Source: Klebsiella quasivariicola (lineage in GTDB: Bacteria > Pseudomonadota > Gammaproteobacteria > Enterobacterales > Enterobacteriaceae). From it: DNA of 64,000 nt. Positions 18,021 to 27,399 of the stretch are shown piece by piece (within the stretch, counting starts at the first letter, position 1; each line of letters opens with the position of its first letter). The notes beneath the pieces are model-generated. The model had not been told where the DNA came from. It searched no databases and saw nothing but the letters and a program-made list of their open reading frames with translations. The stretch spans positions 682,001 to 746,000 of the forward strand of contig NZ_CP022823.1 in assembly GCF_002269255.1 (NCBI RefSeq), given 5' to 3'. The position numbers and the translations under genes were made by a program.

Positions 18021-18812
18021 ATGTCCCGTACCCGCATGCCCGCGTTGTTTCTCGGCCATGGCAGCCCAATGAACGTGCTGGAAGACAACATTTATACTCG
18101 CGCCTGGGCTCACCTGGGCGAAACCCTGCCGCGCCCGAAGGCGATTGTCGTGGTCTCTGCGCACTGGTTTACGCGCGGTACGGGCGTGACGGCGATGGAG
18201 GCCCCGAAAACCATCCACGACTTCGGTGGTTTCCCGCAGGCGCTGTATGACACCCATTATCCGGCACCGGGCTCTCCGGCGCTGGCGCAACGACTGGTGG
18301 AGCTGCTCTCGCCAGTGCCGGTCACCCTTGATAAAGAAGCCTGGGGATTTGATCATGGCTCGTGGGGCGTGCTGATTAAAATGTATCCGCAGGCGGATAT
18401 CCCGATGGTTCAGTTGAGTATCGACAGCACTAAACCGCCGGCCTGGCATCTGGAGATGGGGCGGAGGCTGGCCGCGCTGCGCGATGAAGGCATTATGCTG
18501 GTGGCCAGCGGCAACGTAGTGCATAACCTGCGTACCGCGCGTTGGCATGGCGAGAACACGCCCTACCCGTGGGCAGAGTCCTTCAATAACTACGTGAAGG
18601 CGAATCTGCAGTGGCAAGGTCCTGACGCGCAGCACCCGCTGGTCAACTATCTGGCGCACGAAGGAGGCTCGCTCTCCAACCCAACGGCGGATCATTTCCT
18701 GCCGCTGCTGTACGTGCTGGGGGCGTGGGATGGCGTTGAAGCGATCACGATCCCGGTGGATGGTATCGAGATGGGCTCGCTGAGTATGCTGTCGGTGGTG
18801 GTTGGCGCCTGA
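18021..18812 (+). CDS. ygiD: Extradiol aromatic ring-opening dioxygenase YgiD (DODA)
   Basis: LigB-family extradiol dioxygenase of 263 aa. The E. coli homologue opens L-DOPA at the 4,5 position, forming a betalamic-acid-like product, with Zn or Fe at the active site. Visible ligands are in LFLGHGSPMN (His near 14), SAHWFTRG, and GFDHGSWGVL. The family is also the source of plant betalain enzymes; the physiological substrate in bacteria is not settled. It has a good AAGGA ribosome site and converges with ygiC. Confidence 0.93.
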   Translation: MSRTRMPALFLGHGSPMNVLEDNIYTRAWAHLGETLPRPKAIVVVSAHWFTRGTGVTAMEAPKTIHDFGGFPQALYDTHYPAPGSPALAQRLVELLSPVPVTLDKEAWGFDHGSWGVLIKMYPQADIPMVQLSIDSTKPPAWHLEMGRRLAALRDEGIMLVASGNVVHNLRTARWHGENTPYPWAESFNNYVKANLQWQGPDAQHPLVNYLAHEGGSLSNPTADHFLPLLYVLGAWDGVEAITIPVDGIEMGSLSMLSVVVGA

Positions 18813-18821
18813 TAAGATTGC

Positions 18822-18851
18822 GCTCCAGCGGCGATGTCGTCGCCGGAGCGT
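18822..18851. terminator. Inverted repeat between convergent ygiD and ygiC
   Basis: Imperfect stem GCTCCAGCGGCGA paired with TCGCCGGAGC around a short loop, in the 43-bp gap between two convergent stops. The T tract is poor (ACATTATT), so termination is likely but not certain. Confidence 0.45.
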
Positions 18852-18855
18852 GACA

Positions 18856-20016
18856 TTATTCGACGAAAATGTGCGGGTAGAAGCGCGACAGATCCTGGGT
18901 GATCAGCGCCCGATCTTCACGAATACCGATCCCGGCAGGTTGATCGTTGATGAGCCAGCTGCCAATCAGCGTGTAGCTGTCACCAAACTTCGGCAGGGGG
19001 TAAAACGCCTGCACGATAGTGCCTTCTTCCCCGTAGGGACCTTCCACCGACTCCACGACCTTACCCTGCTCAATAATTGAGACGTTGGCGCCTTCACGGG
19101 AGAAGATCGGCTTAATGACGTACTTCTCCATCTCCGGATGGGCATCTTCGCTGAAGTAGGCCGCCAGCAGATTCGGGTGATTGGGGAACATTTCCCACAG
19201 CATCGGCAGCAACGCTTTGTTAGAGATAATGCTTTTCCACGCCGGTTCCAGCCAGCGGACGCCGGCGTCTTCCAGCTTGGTGGAGAACATCTCCCGCAGC
19301 ATAAACTCCCACGGATAAAGCTTGAACAGGTTACCAATCACCTGATCCTGCAGATCGGTAAACTGGCCTTTTTCGCCGAGACCGATATCTTCGATGTAGA
19401 GGAATTCTGTCGCCAGCCCTGCTTCGGCGGCGCAGTCCTGCAGATACTGTACGGTACCGCGATCTTCAACGGTATCGCGGCAGCAGGCCATGTGCAGCAA
19501 CTGGAAGCCAAACTGTTCACGCAGTTCACCGAAGCGGTCGATTAACTTTTCCTGCAAACTGTTGAACTGGTCGCTACCCGCCGGTAGCTTGCCGGCGTTG
19601 AGCTGGTCTTCCAGCCAGATCCACTGGAAGAACGCCGCTTCGTACAGCGAGGTCGGCGTGTCGGCATTGTTCTCCAGCAGCTTCGGTTCACCGACGCCAT
19701 CCCAGGCCAGGTCGAGACGCGAGTACAGCGACGGCTGGTTAGTTTTCCACGACTGGCGTACAAAGCCCCAGGTGTGTTTAGGGATACGGAATTTGGTCAT
19801 CAGCTCATCGCTGGCGATCACTTTCTCCACTACCTGGAGGCACATCTGATGTAGCTCAGCGGTGACCGCTTCGAGCTTTTCCACCTGCGCGAGGGTCAGT
19901 TTGTAGTAGGCCTCTTCGCTCCAGTAGGGCTCGCCGTACATGGTGTGGAAGTTGAAGCCGTACTCGGTCGCTTTCTCGCGCCAGTCCGGGCGCTCGGTAA
20001 TACTGACTCTTTCCAT
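18856..20016 (-). CDS. ygiC: ATP-grasp glutathionylspermidine synthase-like protein YgiC
   Basis: A 386-aa protein of the GSP-synthase C-terminal family (ATP-grasp). It is a stand-alone relative of the synthetase half of gss (49228-51093 in this same window). Sequences such as WDGVGEPKLLENNADTPTSL and KPIFSREGANVSI carry the ATP-grasp metal and nucleotide contacts. Work on E. coli YgiC found no glutathionylspermidine synthesis, so the peptide-like substrate is unknown. It follows ygiB by 5 bp and is probably co-transcribed with tolC and ygiB. Confidence 0.93.
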   Translation of the reverse strand: MERVSITERPDWREKATEYGFNFHTMYGEPYWSEEAYYKLTLAQVEKLEAVTAELHQMCLQVVEKVIASDELMTKFRIPKHTWGFVRQSWKTNQPSLYSRLDLAWDGVGEPKLLENNADTPTSLYEAAFFQWIWLEDQLNAGKLPAGSDQFNSLQEKLIDRFGELREQFGFQLLHMACCRDTVEDRGTVQYLQDCAAEAGLATEFLYIEDIGLGEKGQFTDLQDQVIGNLFKLYPWEFMLREMFSTKLEDAGVRWLEPAWKSIISNKALLPMLWEMFPNHPNLLAAYFSEDAHPEMEKYVIKPIFSREGANVSIIEQGKVVESVEGPYGEEGTIVQAFYPLPKFGDSYTLIGSWLINDQPAGIGIREDRALITQDLSRFYPHIFVE

Positions 20017-20021
20017 GTTGC

Positions 20022-20693
20022 TTAGCCGCCCATTGAGCGAGAAGAGGACGTTGAACCGGCGGCGCTACGCTGCATAGTCGACTGTTTCGCTACCGACTCG
20101 CCAAAGCCGCCGCGGGTGACGGTGGTGGTGGTGGCTGGCTTCGGCGCCATCGCGGTTTTCGGCACGTTCATGGTGCGGCCCGGCTGAGCGGCGCCATAGC
20201 TCTTGCCGCTGGCGTCAGTGTACTGACCGTAGGCCGGGCTGGCCGGGTTTTTCGAGCTGAACAGCGGCTGCTGTTGCGCCATGCCGCCGCCCATCAGGCG
20301 GCCCATCATATAGCCGGCCATCAGCGGCATCCAGAAGCTACCGCTGCTTTGCGCCTGCGCCTGGTTTTCCGGGGCGACGCCTGCCTGGGCTGGCGTCTGC
20401 TGGCACTGACCTTCGCCAAATTCAGCGACGCAGTCTTCGCGGGTGGCATATTTTGGCGCGGTGCGCTCTGCCTCTTTTACCGCATTGGTGTAGGCCGTGG
20501 TGCACTCGGCTGCTTTGCCCGGGTTCGCGGCGGAGCAGTCATCGGCGTTCTGGTACAGCGACACCGTTTCGTCGCTTTTTTCGCAACCGGCAAGCATAAA
20601 GACCGCGGTGACGGCCAGTGCGACTGGCGTCAGATGGCGTGCGCTCCAGCTTTTGCGGAACGACGAATGATTAATATTTTTTGTCCGTTTCAT
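20022..20693 (-). CDS. ygiB: DUF1190 lipoprotein YgiB
   Basis: Predicted lipoprotein (223 aa) of the DUF1190 family. A basic N-terminus and hydrophobic stretch lead to the lipobox MLAGC with the acylated Cys near residue 37. The rest is low-complexity and rich in Gln, Ser and Gly, ending in a Ser-rich tail. The function is not known. It lies between tolC and ygiC, as in E. coli, where the three form one transcription unit. Confidence 0.92.
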   Translation of the reverse strand: MKRTKNINHSSFRKSWSARHLTPVALAVTAVFMLAGCEKSDETVSLYQNADDCSAANPGKAAECTTAYTNAVKEAERTAPKYATREDCVAEFGEGQCQQTPAQAGVAPENQAQAQSSGSFWMPLMAGYMMGRLMGGGMAQQQPLFSSKNPASPAYGQYTDASGKSYGAAQPGRTMNVPKTAMAPKPATTTTVTRGGFGESVAKQSTMQRSAAGSTSSSRSMGG

Positions 20694-20814
20694 ATTTGTC
20701 TTCCAGGACCCAGTGGTATGGCGTGTGTTAACGCTCAGGATAGAGGATGAGTGGTGGAAAATGAAGCGAAGAGGGGCGCAAAGCGGCGGATCTTTACGTT
20801 GCCTTACGTTTAAC

Positions 20815-20843
20815 GCATCGCCTGTCCAACGAACAGGCGATGC
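20815..20843 (-). terminator. Perfect 11-bp inverted repeat after tolC
   Basis: GCATCGCCTGT pairs exactly with ACAGGCGATGC around a 7-nt loop, 18 bp beyond the tolC stop. No T tract follows (GTTAAACG), so it may be a weak terminator or an RNA-stabilising 3' hairpin that lowers ygiBC expression relative to tolC. Confidence 0.6.
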
Positions 20844-20860
20844 GCGTCACAGTATGAGAA

Positions 20861-22330
20861 TTACTGACGGAACGGATTGCTGCCGCTGCTCTGCGTCGTC
20901 CGTGCGGACGCCGGTTTCACGGCGGCGGTAGTATTGCCGTAGCCATCAGCGGTGGCATCCTGCTGCGGATTTTCCGGCGCGACGCTGTCAGCGGAGGTCG
21001 GGATTGGTTTACCCAGCGTGTTGTTCAGGGCGACCAGATCCTGCTCATTCAGAGTACCTAACGCCGACTTGATGTTCAGCTCGTTGATCAGGTAGTTGTA
21101 GCGCGCATTAGAGAGCTGCTGCTTGGCGTTGTACAGCGTGGTAGTGGCGTCGAGGACGTCAACGATAGTACGTGTACCCACCGAGTAGCCAGCTTCCATA
21201 GCATCCAGGGAGCTTTGCGCAGAGACCACCGCCTGTTTGTAGGCGTTGATGCTGCTGATGGAGGCGTTCACGTTGTTAAACGACGAACGCACAGTCTGCA
21301 CGACGCTGCGATGAGCGCTTTCCAGCTGCTCGCTGGCGCCGACGAAGTTGTATTGCGCCTGTTTGACCTGCGAGGTCACCGCGCCGCCCTGATACAGTGG
21401 CAGAGAGAAGTTCAGGCCGATTTGGTTCTGCCCGACGTCGCTGTCGTTGTAGGCGAGCGGGGTATTGGTTTTCGAACCGTTATATCGCGTATTCGAAACG
21501 CCGGTAGAAGCGGAAAGGTTCAGGGTCGGCAAATGACCGTCCTGCGCCTGGCGAATCTGCTCGCGAGCCAAGTCCTGGCTCAGACGCGCCTGCAGCAGCG
21601 ACAGGTTGCGGTTCTCCGCTTCCTTCAGCAGGGCATTGACCGCCTGCGGCTTATTGGTCTTGAAGCCGTTCACGTTCAGGGAGGCCAGCTCCGGATAGTA
21701 GTTACCGGTGACCTGGCGCAGTCCTTCGACGGCGTTGTCGAGATCGTTGCGCGCGGTCACTTCGTTCGCCAGCACGGCGTCGTATTGTGAACGGGCGTTC
21801 TGTACGTCGGTGATCGCCACCAGGCCTACGTTAAAGCGCTGCGTGGTTTGGTCCAACTGGCGGTAAATGGCCTGTTTCTGCGCTTCGGTATAGGAGAGCG
21901 TGTCGATGGCAGCCAGCACTTTAAAATAGGCCGTCGCGGTATTCAGAATCAGTGTTTGCTGATCGGTCTGATACGTGACATCCTGAATGCCTGCCGTTTT
22001 TTCCTGCAGCGTCAGGGCGCGCCATTTCGACATATCAAACAGAACCTGCGTTAACTGCAGCGAGCCGCTGGTGACGTTAGAATTGACGCCGTTGCTGTCG
22101 CGATAGCCATTGGTATAGGTATAATCTGCTCCCAGCCCAAGCTGAGGCAATAATGGACTGCGCGCTTCGTTGATCTTTTCGAACGCGGCGTCACGATCGG
22201 CTGCCGATTTACGCAGATCGGGGTTGCTGATGCGTGCCTGCTGGTAAACCTGAAGCAGGTTTTCCGCCTGGCTCATGGCGCTGAACCCGGTCAGGCTCAG
22301 GCCGATAAGAATGGGGAGCAATTTCTTCAT
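20861..22330 (-). CDS. tolC: Outer-membrane efflux channel TolC
   Basis: Trimeric outer-membrane duct (489 aa) shared by AcrAB and other tripartite pumps and by type I secretion. The signal peptide is residues 1-22 (ends SQA, then ENLLQVYQQA). The two structural repeats of the family are seen around residues 30-230 and 240-440, each with coiled-coil helices. The ATG at 22330 is preferred over one at 22336 because AAGGA sits 6 bp upstream. The C-terminal tail is rich in Ala, Thr and Ser. It is divergent from nudF. Confidence 0.98.
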   Translation of the reverse strand: MKKLLPILIGLSLTGFSAMSQAENLLQVYQQARISNPDLRKSAADRDAAFEKINEARSPLLPQLGLGADYTYTNGYRDSNGVNSNVTSGSLQLTQVLFDMSKWRALTLQEKTAGIQDVTYQTDQQTLILNTATAYFKVLAAIDTLSYTEAQKQAIYRQLDQTTQRFNVGLVAITDVQNARSQYDAVLANEVTARNDLDNAVEGLRQVTGNYYPELASLNVNGFKTNKPQAVNALLKEAENRNLSLLQARLSQDLAREQIRQAQDGHLPTLNLSASTGVSNTRYNGSKTNTPLAYNDSDVGQNQIGLNFSLPLYQGGAVTSQVKQAQYNFVGASEQLESAHRSVVQTVRSSFNNVNASISSINAYKQAVVSAQSSLDAMEAGYSVGTRTIVDVLDATTTLYNAKQQLSNARYNYLINELNIKSALGTLNEQDLVALNNTLGKPIPTSADSVAPENPQQDATADGYGNTTAAVKPASARTTQSSGSNPFRQ

Positions 22331-22526
22331 TTGCATTCCTTGTTGTGAAGCATTTAGCGCTGGTCTAATTCTAAGAAAAATTCCGCTGATTGTATCGATT
22401 CTGCCGCCGTAAAAAGTTGGCGTTACGTGCCATCCGGCGGTAATTTGCACCAATCTAACATACGGACCGTAAAACGGTAGCCAAACGGTTTGGAAATCCC
22501 TAATTTCGGATTCGCAGGACATGACA

Positions 22527-23159
22527 ATGAGCAAACCCACGCAGCAGGGAATTACCTTCTCCAAAAATGATGTAGAAATTATTGCACGCGAAACGCTATA
22601 TCGTGGTTTTTTTTCGCTCGATTTATACCGTTTTCGCCACCGCCTGTTTAACGGCGGCATGAGCGGCGAAATCACCCGCGAAATTTTTGAGCGCGGCCAT
22701 GCCGCCGTCTTGCTACCCTTTGACCCGGTGCGCGACGAAGTGGTGCTCGTCGAACAAATCCGTATCGCCGCCTATGATACCAGCGAGAGCCCGTGGCTGC
22801 TCGAAATGGTCGCCGGCATGATTGAAGAGGGTGAAACGGTAGAGGATGTCGCCCGTCGGGAAGCGCTGGAGGAGGCCGGGCTTGAAGTCGGGCGGACGAA
22901 ACCAATATTAAGCTATCTGGCCAGTCCTGGCGGCACCAGCGAACGGTTATCGATCCTGGTGGGAGAAGTTGATGCATCCACGGCGAAAGGCATTCACGGC
23001 CTGGCCGAGGAAAACGAGGATATTCGGGTGCATGTGGTGAGCCGGGAGCAGGCTTACCAGTGGGTAGAAGAGGGGAAAATCGACAACGCAGCCTCTGTCA
23101 TCGCCTTGCAATGGCTGCAATTGCATTATCACAATTTACGAAACGAGTGGACAAAATGA
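22527..23159 (+). CDS. nudF: ADP-ribose diphosphatase NudF
   Basis: Nudix hydrolase (210 aa) that cleaves ADP-ribose to AMP and ribose 5-phosphate. The Nudix box is complete: G-M-I-E-E-G-E followed by REALEEAGLE near residues 95-118. Two in-frame ATGs exist at 22521 and 22527. The AGGA at 22516-22519 is too near the first, so the second is chosen. Its TGA stop overlaps the ATG of yqiB, so translation is coupled. Confidence 0.95.
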   Translation: MSKPTQQGITFSKNDVEIIARETLYRGFFSLDLYRFRHRLFNGGMSGEITREIFERGHAAVLLPFDPVRDEVVLVEQIRIAAYDTSESPWLLEMVAGMIEEGETVEDVARREALEEAGLEVGRTKPILSYLASPGGTSERLSILVGEVDASTAKGIHGLAEENEDIRVHVVSREQAYQWVEEGKIDNAASVIALQWLQLHYHNLRNEWTK

Positions 23160-23578
23160 AGCGTTATACACCTGACTTCCCTGAGATGATGCGCCTGTGC
23201 GAGACCAATTTCGCGCAGTTGCGCCGCCTGTTGCCGCGAACGGATGCAGCGGGTGAGAAGGTGAGCTATCAGGTGGGAAGCGCGCAATATCGATTAACGA
23301 TAATTGAATCAACCCGCTACACTACTCTGGTGGCGATAGAGCAGACTCTGCCAGCGGTGAGCTACTGGAGCCTGCCGTCGATGACCGTACGCCTCTACCA
23401 TGACGCCATGGTGGCCGAAGTGTGTTCGAGTCAGCAGATCTTTCGCTTCAAAGCGCGGTATGATTATCCTAATAAAAAGTTGCATCAACGCGACGAAAAG
23501 CATCAAATTAATCAGTTTCTGGCCGACTGGCTGCGTTACTGTTTAGCACATGGAGCGATGGCGATTCCGGTTTGTTAG
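23156..23578 (+). CDS. yqiB: DUF1249 protein YqiB
   Basis: A 140-aa cytoplasmic protein of the DUF1249 family, starting MKRYTPDFPEMMRLCETNFA. No catalytic motif is evident and the function is not known. It overlaps the nudF stop by 4 bp and is followed 24 bp later by cpdA, within the nudF-yqiB-cpdA-yqiA-parE run found in enterobacteria. Confidence 0.93.
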   Translation: MKRYTPDFPEMMRLCETNFAQLRRLLPRTDAAGEKVSYQVGSAQYRLTIIESTRYTTLVAIEQTLPAVSYWSLPSMTVRLYHDAMVAEVCSSQQIFRFKARYDYPNKKLHQRDEKHQINQFLADWLRYCLAHGAMAIPVC

Positions 23579-23602
23579 CGTCGTTAAACCTAAGGACACC
23601 AT

Positions 23603-24430
23603 TTGGAAAGCCTGTTAAACCTACCTCTGGCTGGTGAGGCCAGAGTCAGGATCTTACAAATTACTGATACTCACCTGTTTGCTGAAAAACATGAAACGTT
23701 GTTAGGCATCAATACCTGGGAAAGTTATCAGGCTGTACTGTCGGCCATTCATGCCTCACAGCGTCCATGCGATTTAATTGTCGCAACAGGCGATCTGGCG
23801 CAGGACCACTCCTCCGCGGCCTATCAGCATTTTGCTGAGGGTATCGCGAGTTTTGCTGCACCCTGCGTCTGGCTACCAGGCAACCATGATTTCCAGCCGG
23901 CGATGTACAGCACGCTGCAGGAGTCGGGTATTTCGCCCGCCAAGCGTGTATTTCTCGGCGATCACTGGCAGATCCTGTTGCTGGACAGCCAGGTGTTTGG
24001 CGTTCCCCATGGCGAGCTGAGCGACTTCCAGCTGGAGTGGCTTGAACACAAGCTGGCGGAAGCGCCGGAGCGCTATACCTTACTTCTGTTACATCACCAT
24101 CCGCTGCCGGCCGGCTGCAGCTGGCTGGATCAACACAGTCTGCGCAACGCCGGTGCGCTGGACAGCGCGCTGAGTGCCTGGCCGCGGGTGAAGCATCTGC
24201 TGTGCGGCCATATTCATCAGGAGCTTGACCTGGACTGGAATGGCCGGCGCATGATGGCGACGCCGTCGACCTGCGTGCAGTTCAAACCGCACTGCGCCAA
24301 CTTCACCCTTGATACGGTTTCACCGGGCTGGCGCTGGCTGGAGCTGCATCCTGACGGGACGCTGACCACCGAAGTGTGCCGGCTGGAAGGCGCCGAGTTT
24401 CATCCGGATATTGCTTCAGAAGGCTACTGA
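23603..24430 (+). CDS. cpdA: 3',5'-cyclic-AMP phosphodiesterase CpdA
   Basis: Class III metallophosphoesterase (275 aa) that hydrolyses cAMP to AMP and so tunes CRP activity. The metal-binding motifs appear in order: ITDTHLF near residue 20, ATGDLAQDHS near 63, LPGNHDF near 95, LLLHHHPLP near 165 and CGHIHQELD near 205. The start codon is TTG (23603), supported by TAAGGA upstream and by the N-terminus MESLLNLPLAGEARVRILQI, as in E. coli. Its stop overlaps the yqiA start. Confidence 0.96.
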   Translation: MESLLNLPLAGEARVRILQITDTHLFAEKHETLLGINTWESYQAVLSAIHASQRPCDLIVATGDLAQDHSSAAYQHFAEGIASFAAPCVWLPGNHDFQPAMYSTLQESGISPAKRVFLGDHWQILLLDSQVFGVPHGELSDFQLEWLEHKLAEAPERYTLLLLHHHPLPAGCSWLDQHSLRNAGALDSALSAWPRVKHLLCGHIHQELDLDWNGRRMMATPSTCVQFKPHCANFTLDTVSPGWRWLELHPDGTLTTEVCRLEGAEFHPDIASEGY

Positions 24431-25005
24431 TGGCGACGCTCCTTTACCTGCACGGCTTTAACAGCTCTCCGCGCTCGGCGAAGGCGATGGCGTTAAAGAC
24501 CTGGCTGGCGCAGCACTATCCTGATATCACCATGGTGGTGCCGGAGCTGCCGCCCTATCCGGCGGAAACGGCAGAGTTGCTGGAATCCATCGTGCTGGAG
24601 CACGGCGGCGAACCGCTGGGGGTCGTTGGGTCGTCGCTGGGCGGCTACTACGCGACCTGGCTGTCGCAGTGCTTTATGCTGCCGGCGGTGGTGGTTAACC
24701 CGGCAGTGCGGCCGTTTGAGCTGCTGAACAATTTTCTCGGCCACAATGAGAATCCATACACCGGGCAGCAATATGTGCTAGAGTCTCGCCATATTTACGA
24801 TCTCAAAGTCATGCAAATCGACCCGCTCGAAGCGCCGGATTTACTCTGGCTGCTGCAGCAGACCGGGGATGAAGTGCTTGATTACCGCCAGGCCGTTCAT
24901 TACTACGCCTCCTGCCGGCAGACGGTGGAGGAGGGCGGTAATCACGCATTTGTCGGCTTTGACGATCATTTCACTCAGATTATCGAATTTCTCGGCCTGC
25001 ACTAA
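24430..25005 (+). CDS. yqiA: Alpha/beta-hydrolase esterase YqiA
   Basis: A 191-aa alpha/beta-hydrolase fold protein with the nucleophile elbow GSSLGGYYA near residues 61-69 and a likely catalytic His in GGNHAF near the C-terminus. The E. coli homologue shows esterase activity on short acyl esters; the natural substrate is not known. The start ATG overlaps the cpdA TGA by one base (TGATG), which rules out the longer upstream frame. Confidence 0.94.
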   Translation: MATLLYLHGFNSSPRSAKAMALKTWLAQHYPDITMVVPELPPYPAETAELLESIVLEHGGEPLGVVGSSLGGYYATWLSQCFMLPAVVVNPAVRPFELLNNFLGHNENPYTGQQYVLESRHIYDLKVMQIDPLEAPDLLWLLQQTGDEVLDYRQAVHYYASCRQTVEEGGNHAFVGFDDHFTQIIEFLGLH

Positions 25006-25035
25006 ACGGCCCTGAACGACCTACGAATACACACC

Positions 25036-26931
25036 ATGACGCAATCTTCATATAACGCTGATGCCATTGAGGTACTCACCGGGCTTGAGCCGGTGCGCCG
25101 CCGTCCGGGCATGTATACCGACACCACGCGTCCTAACCATCTTGGTCAGGAAGTTATTGATAACAGTGTGGATGAAGCGCTGGCAGGCCACGCCAAACGC
25201 GTGGAAGTTATCCTTCATGCCGACCAGTCCCTTGAAGTCATTGACGACGGGCGCGGGATGCCGGTCGACATCCACCCGGAAGAAGGGGTGCCGGCGGTTG
25301 AGCTGATCCTCTGCCGACTGCACGCGGGCGGTAAGTTTTCCAACAAAAACTACCAGTTTTCCGGCGGCCTGCACGGGGTCGGGATCTCGGTGGTCAACGC
25401 CCTGTCAAAACGCGTAGAGGTGAATGTTCGTCGCGACGGTCAGGTCTACAGCATTGCCTTTGAAAATGGTGAGAAAGTAGAAGACCTGCACGTCACCGGT
25501 ACCTGCGGTAAACGCAACACCGGGACCAGCGTCCATTTCTGGCCGGACGAAAGCTTCTTCGACAGTCCGCGCTTCTCCGTTTCGCGTTTGACCCACCTGT
25601 TAAAAGCGAAAGCGGTGCTGTGCCCGGGCGTGGAAATTGTATTTCGCGACCAGGTTAACAACAGCGAGCAGAGCTGGTGCTATGCCGATGGCCTTAACGA
25701 CTACCTGAGCGAAGCGGTAAACGGCCTGCCGCTGCTGCCGGAAAAACCGTTTGTCGGCACTTTCTCCGGCGAGACGGAGGCGGTGGACTGGGCGCTGCTG
25801 TGGCTGCCGGAAGGCGGCGAACTGCTGACCGAAAGCTACGTCAACCTGATCCCGACTATGCAGGGCGGGACGCACGTCAACGGCCTGCGCCAGGGGCTGC
25901 TGGACGCGATGCGTGAGTTCTGCGAGTACCGCAATATTCTGCCGCGCGGCGTGAAGCTGTCAGCGGAAGATATCTGGGATCGCTGCGCCTACGTGCTGTC
26001 GGTGAAAATGCAGGATCCGCAGTTCGCCGGACAGACCAAAGAACGCCTGTCGTCGCGCCAGTGCGCGGCGTTCGTCTCCGGCGTGGTGAAAGATGCCTTC
26101 AGCCTGTGGCTGAACCAGAACGTACAGGCTGCGGAGCTGCTGGCTGAAATGGCTATTTCCAGCGCCCAGCGCCGTCTGCGCGCCGCCAAAAAAGTGGTAC
26201 GTAAAAAGCTGACCAGCGGTCCGGCGCTGCCGGGTAAGCTGGCAGACTGTACCGCCCAGGACCTGAATCGCACCGAACTGTTCCTCGTCGAAGGGGACTC
26301 GGCGGGTGGGTCGGCGAAACAGGCGCGCGACCGTGAATATCAGGCAATCATGCCGCTGAAAGGCAAGATCCTTAATACCTGGGAAGTCTCGTCCGATGAA
26401 GTGCTGGCTTCGCAAGAAGTGCACGACATTTCAGTGGCGATTGGTATCGATCCGGATAGCGATGACTTAAGCCAGCTGCGCTACGGCAAAATTTGTATTC
26501 TGGCGGATGCCGACTCCGATGGCTTGCACATTGCCACCCTGCTGTGCGCGCTGTTCGTGAGACATTTCCGTACCTTGGTGAAGGAGGGGCATGTCTACGT
26601 GGCGCTGCCGCCGCTGTACCGTATCGACCTTGGTAAAGAGGTCTACTACGCGCTGACGGAAGAAGAAAAAACCGGCGTGCTGGAGCAGTTAAAACGTAAG
26701 AAAGGCAAGCCGAACGTCCAGCGCTTTAAAGGGCTGGGTGAGATGAACCCGATGCAACTGCGGGAAACGACCCTTGACCCGAATACCCGCCGCCTGGTGC
26801 AGCTGGTGATCAGCGATGAAGATGAACAGCAGACCACGGCGATGATGGATATGCTGCTGGCCAAGAAGCGTTCCGAAGACCGTCGTAACTGGCTGCAGGA
26901 GAAGGGCGATATGGCGGATCTGGACGTGTAA
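25036..26931 (+). CDS. parE: DNA topoisomerase IV subunit B ParE
   Basis: ATPase subunit of topoisomerase IV (631 aa), which unlinks replicated chromosomes. The GHKL ATP site has DNSVDEALAG and DDGRGMPVDIH; the TOPRIM domain has LVEGDSAGGSAKQARDR near residue 415 and the metal-binding DADSDG near 490. Length and sequence are those of E. coli ParE. It is the last gene of the nudF-yqiB-cpdA-yqiA run and ends at a bidirectional terminator. Confidence 0.98.
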   Translation: MTQSSYNADAIEVLTGLEPVRRRPGMYTDTTRPNHLGQEVIDNSVDEALAGHAKRVEVILHADQSLEVIDDGRGMPVDIHPEEGVPAVELILCRLHAGGKFSNKNYQFSGGLHGVGISVVNALSKRVEVNVRRDGQVYSIAFENGEKVEDLHVTGTCGKRNTGTSVHFWPDESFFDSPRFSVSRLTHLLKAKAVLCPGVEIVFRDQVNNSEQSWCYADGLNDYLSEAVNGLPLLPEKPFVGTFSGETEAVDWALLWLPEGGELLTESYVNLIPTMQGGTHVNGLRQGLLDAMREFCEYRNILPRGVKLSAEDIWDRCAYVLSVKMQDPQFAGQTKERLSSRQCAAFVSGVVKDAFSLWLNQNVQAAELLAEMAISSAQRRLRAAKKVVRKKLTSGPALPGKLADCTAQDLNRTELFLVEGDSAGGSAKQARDREYQAIMPLKGKILNTWEVSSDEVLASQEVHDISVAIGIDPDSDDLSQLRYGKICILADADSDGLHIATLLCALFVRHFRTLVKEGHVYVALPPLYRIDLGKEVYYALTEEEKTGVLEQLKRKKGKPNVQRFKGLGEMNPMQLRETTLDPNTRRLVQLVISDEDEQQTTAMMDMLLAKKRSEDRRNWLQEKGDMADLDV

Positions 26932-26953
26932 GTCTGTACGCTGCGCCAAACGT

Positions 26954-26984
26954 AAAAGGGAGCCTGAGGCTCCCTTTTCTTATT
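26954..26984. terminator. Bidirectional terminator between parE and ygiN
   Basis: Perfect AAAAGGGAGCC/GGCTCCCTTTT stem with a TGA loop, followed by TCTTATTT on the plus strand and preceded by A residues that give a T tract on the minus strand. It sits between the convergent genes parE and ygiN. Confidence 0.9.
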
Positions 26985-27004
26985 TCATTACTGAGTTGGC
27001 GGGC

Positions 27005-27319
27005 TTACACGCCAGGCTGCAGGATACGGATGGTGGTCTCCAGCACATCGCCTTTGACCGCTTCCGACCAGGCTTTCATGTGCGGCGTCTGCAGGTGCGC
27101 TTCAAGATGCGCGACGCTTTCCCACTGCTCCACCATGACGATGGAGTCGGGCGCCGTGGTCTGGAAGCTGACGCCGGCGGCATGATCCACCAGCGGGGCA
27201 TAGCCATGGCAGCCGGCCTCTTGCAAAACGGTCGGGATAATTTTCGCGAACTGATCGAGAACCGCCTGGCGGTGGTGCTGGCCTGGGCGGGTACGGATTT
27301 CGGCAATCACTGTTAACAT
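27005..27319 (-). CDS. ygiN: Quinol monooxygenase YgiN
   Basis: Small antibiotic-biosynthesis-monooxygenase (ABM) domain protein (104 aa), ferredoxin-like and dimeric. In E. coli it oxidises menadiol to menadione and is thought to form a quinone cycle with MdaB, whose gene lies 80 bp upstream. The sequence MLTVIAEIRTRPGQHHRQAV and the VMVEQWESVAHLEAH segment are typical. Confidence 0.94.
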   Translation of the reverse strand: MLTVIAEIRTRPGQHHRQAVLDQFAKIIPTVLQEAGCHGYAPLVDHAAGVSFQTTAPDSIVMVEQWESVAHLEAHLQTPHMKAWSEAVKGDVLETTIRILQPGV

Positions 27320-27399
27320 GGTTAACTCAACTCCTTCTGTGTGGATCTCGTCATACTCCAGGTTCGAATAACTCGAAATATGTAGAGCTAGGCCCCTAG

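Noticed and set aside
22331..22520. A MarA/Rob-type box in the tolC-nudF gap
   Set aside because: A GCAC core with AT-rich flank is present near 22446, but the remaining positions fit poorly, so I do not claim it.
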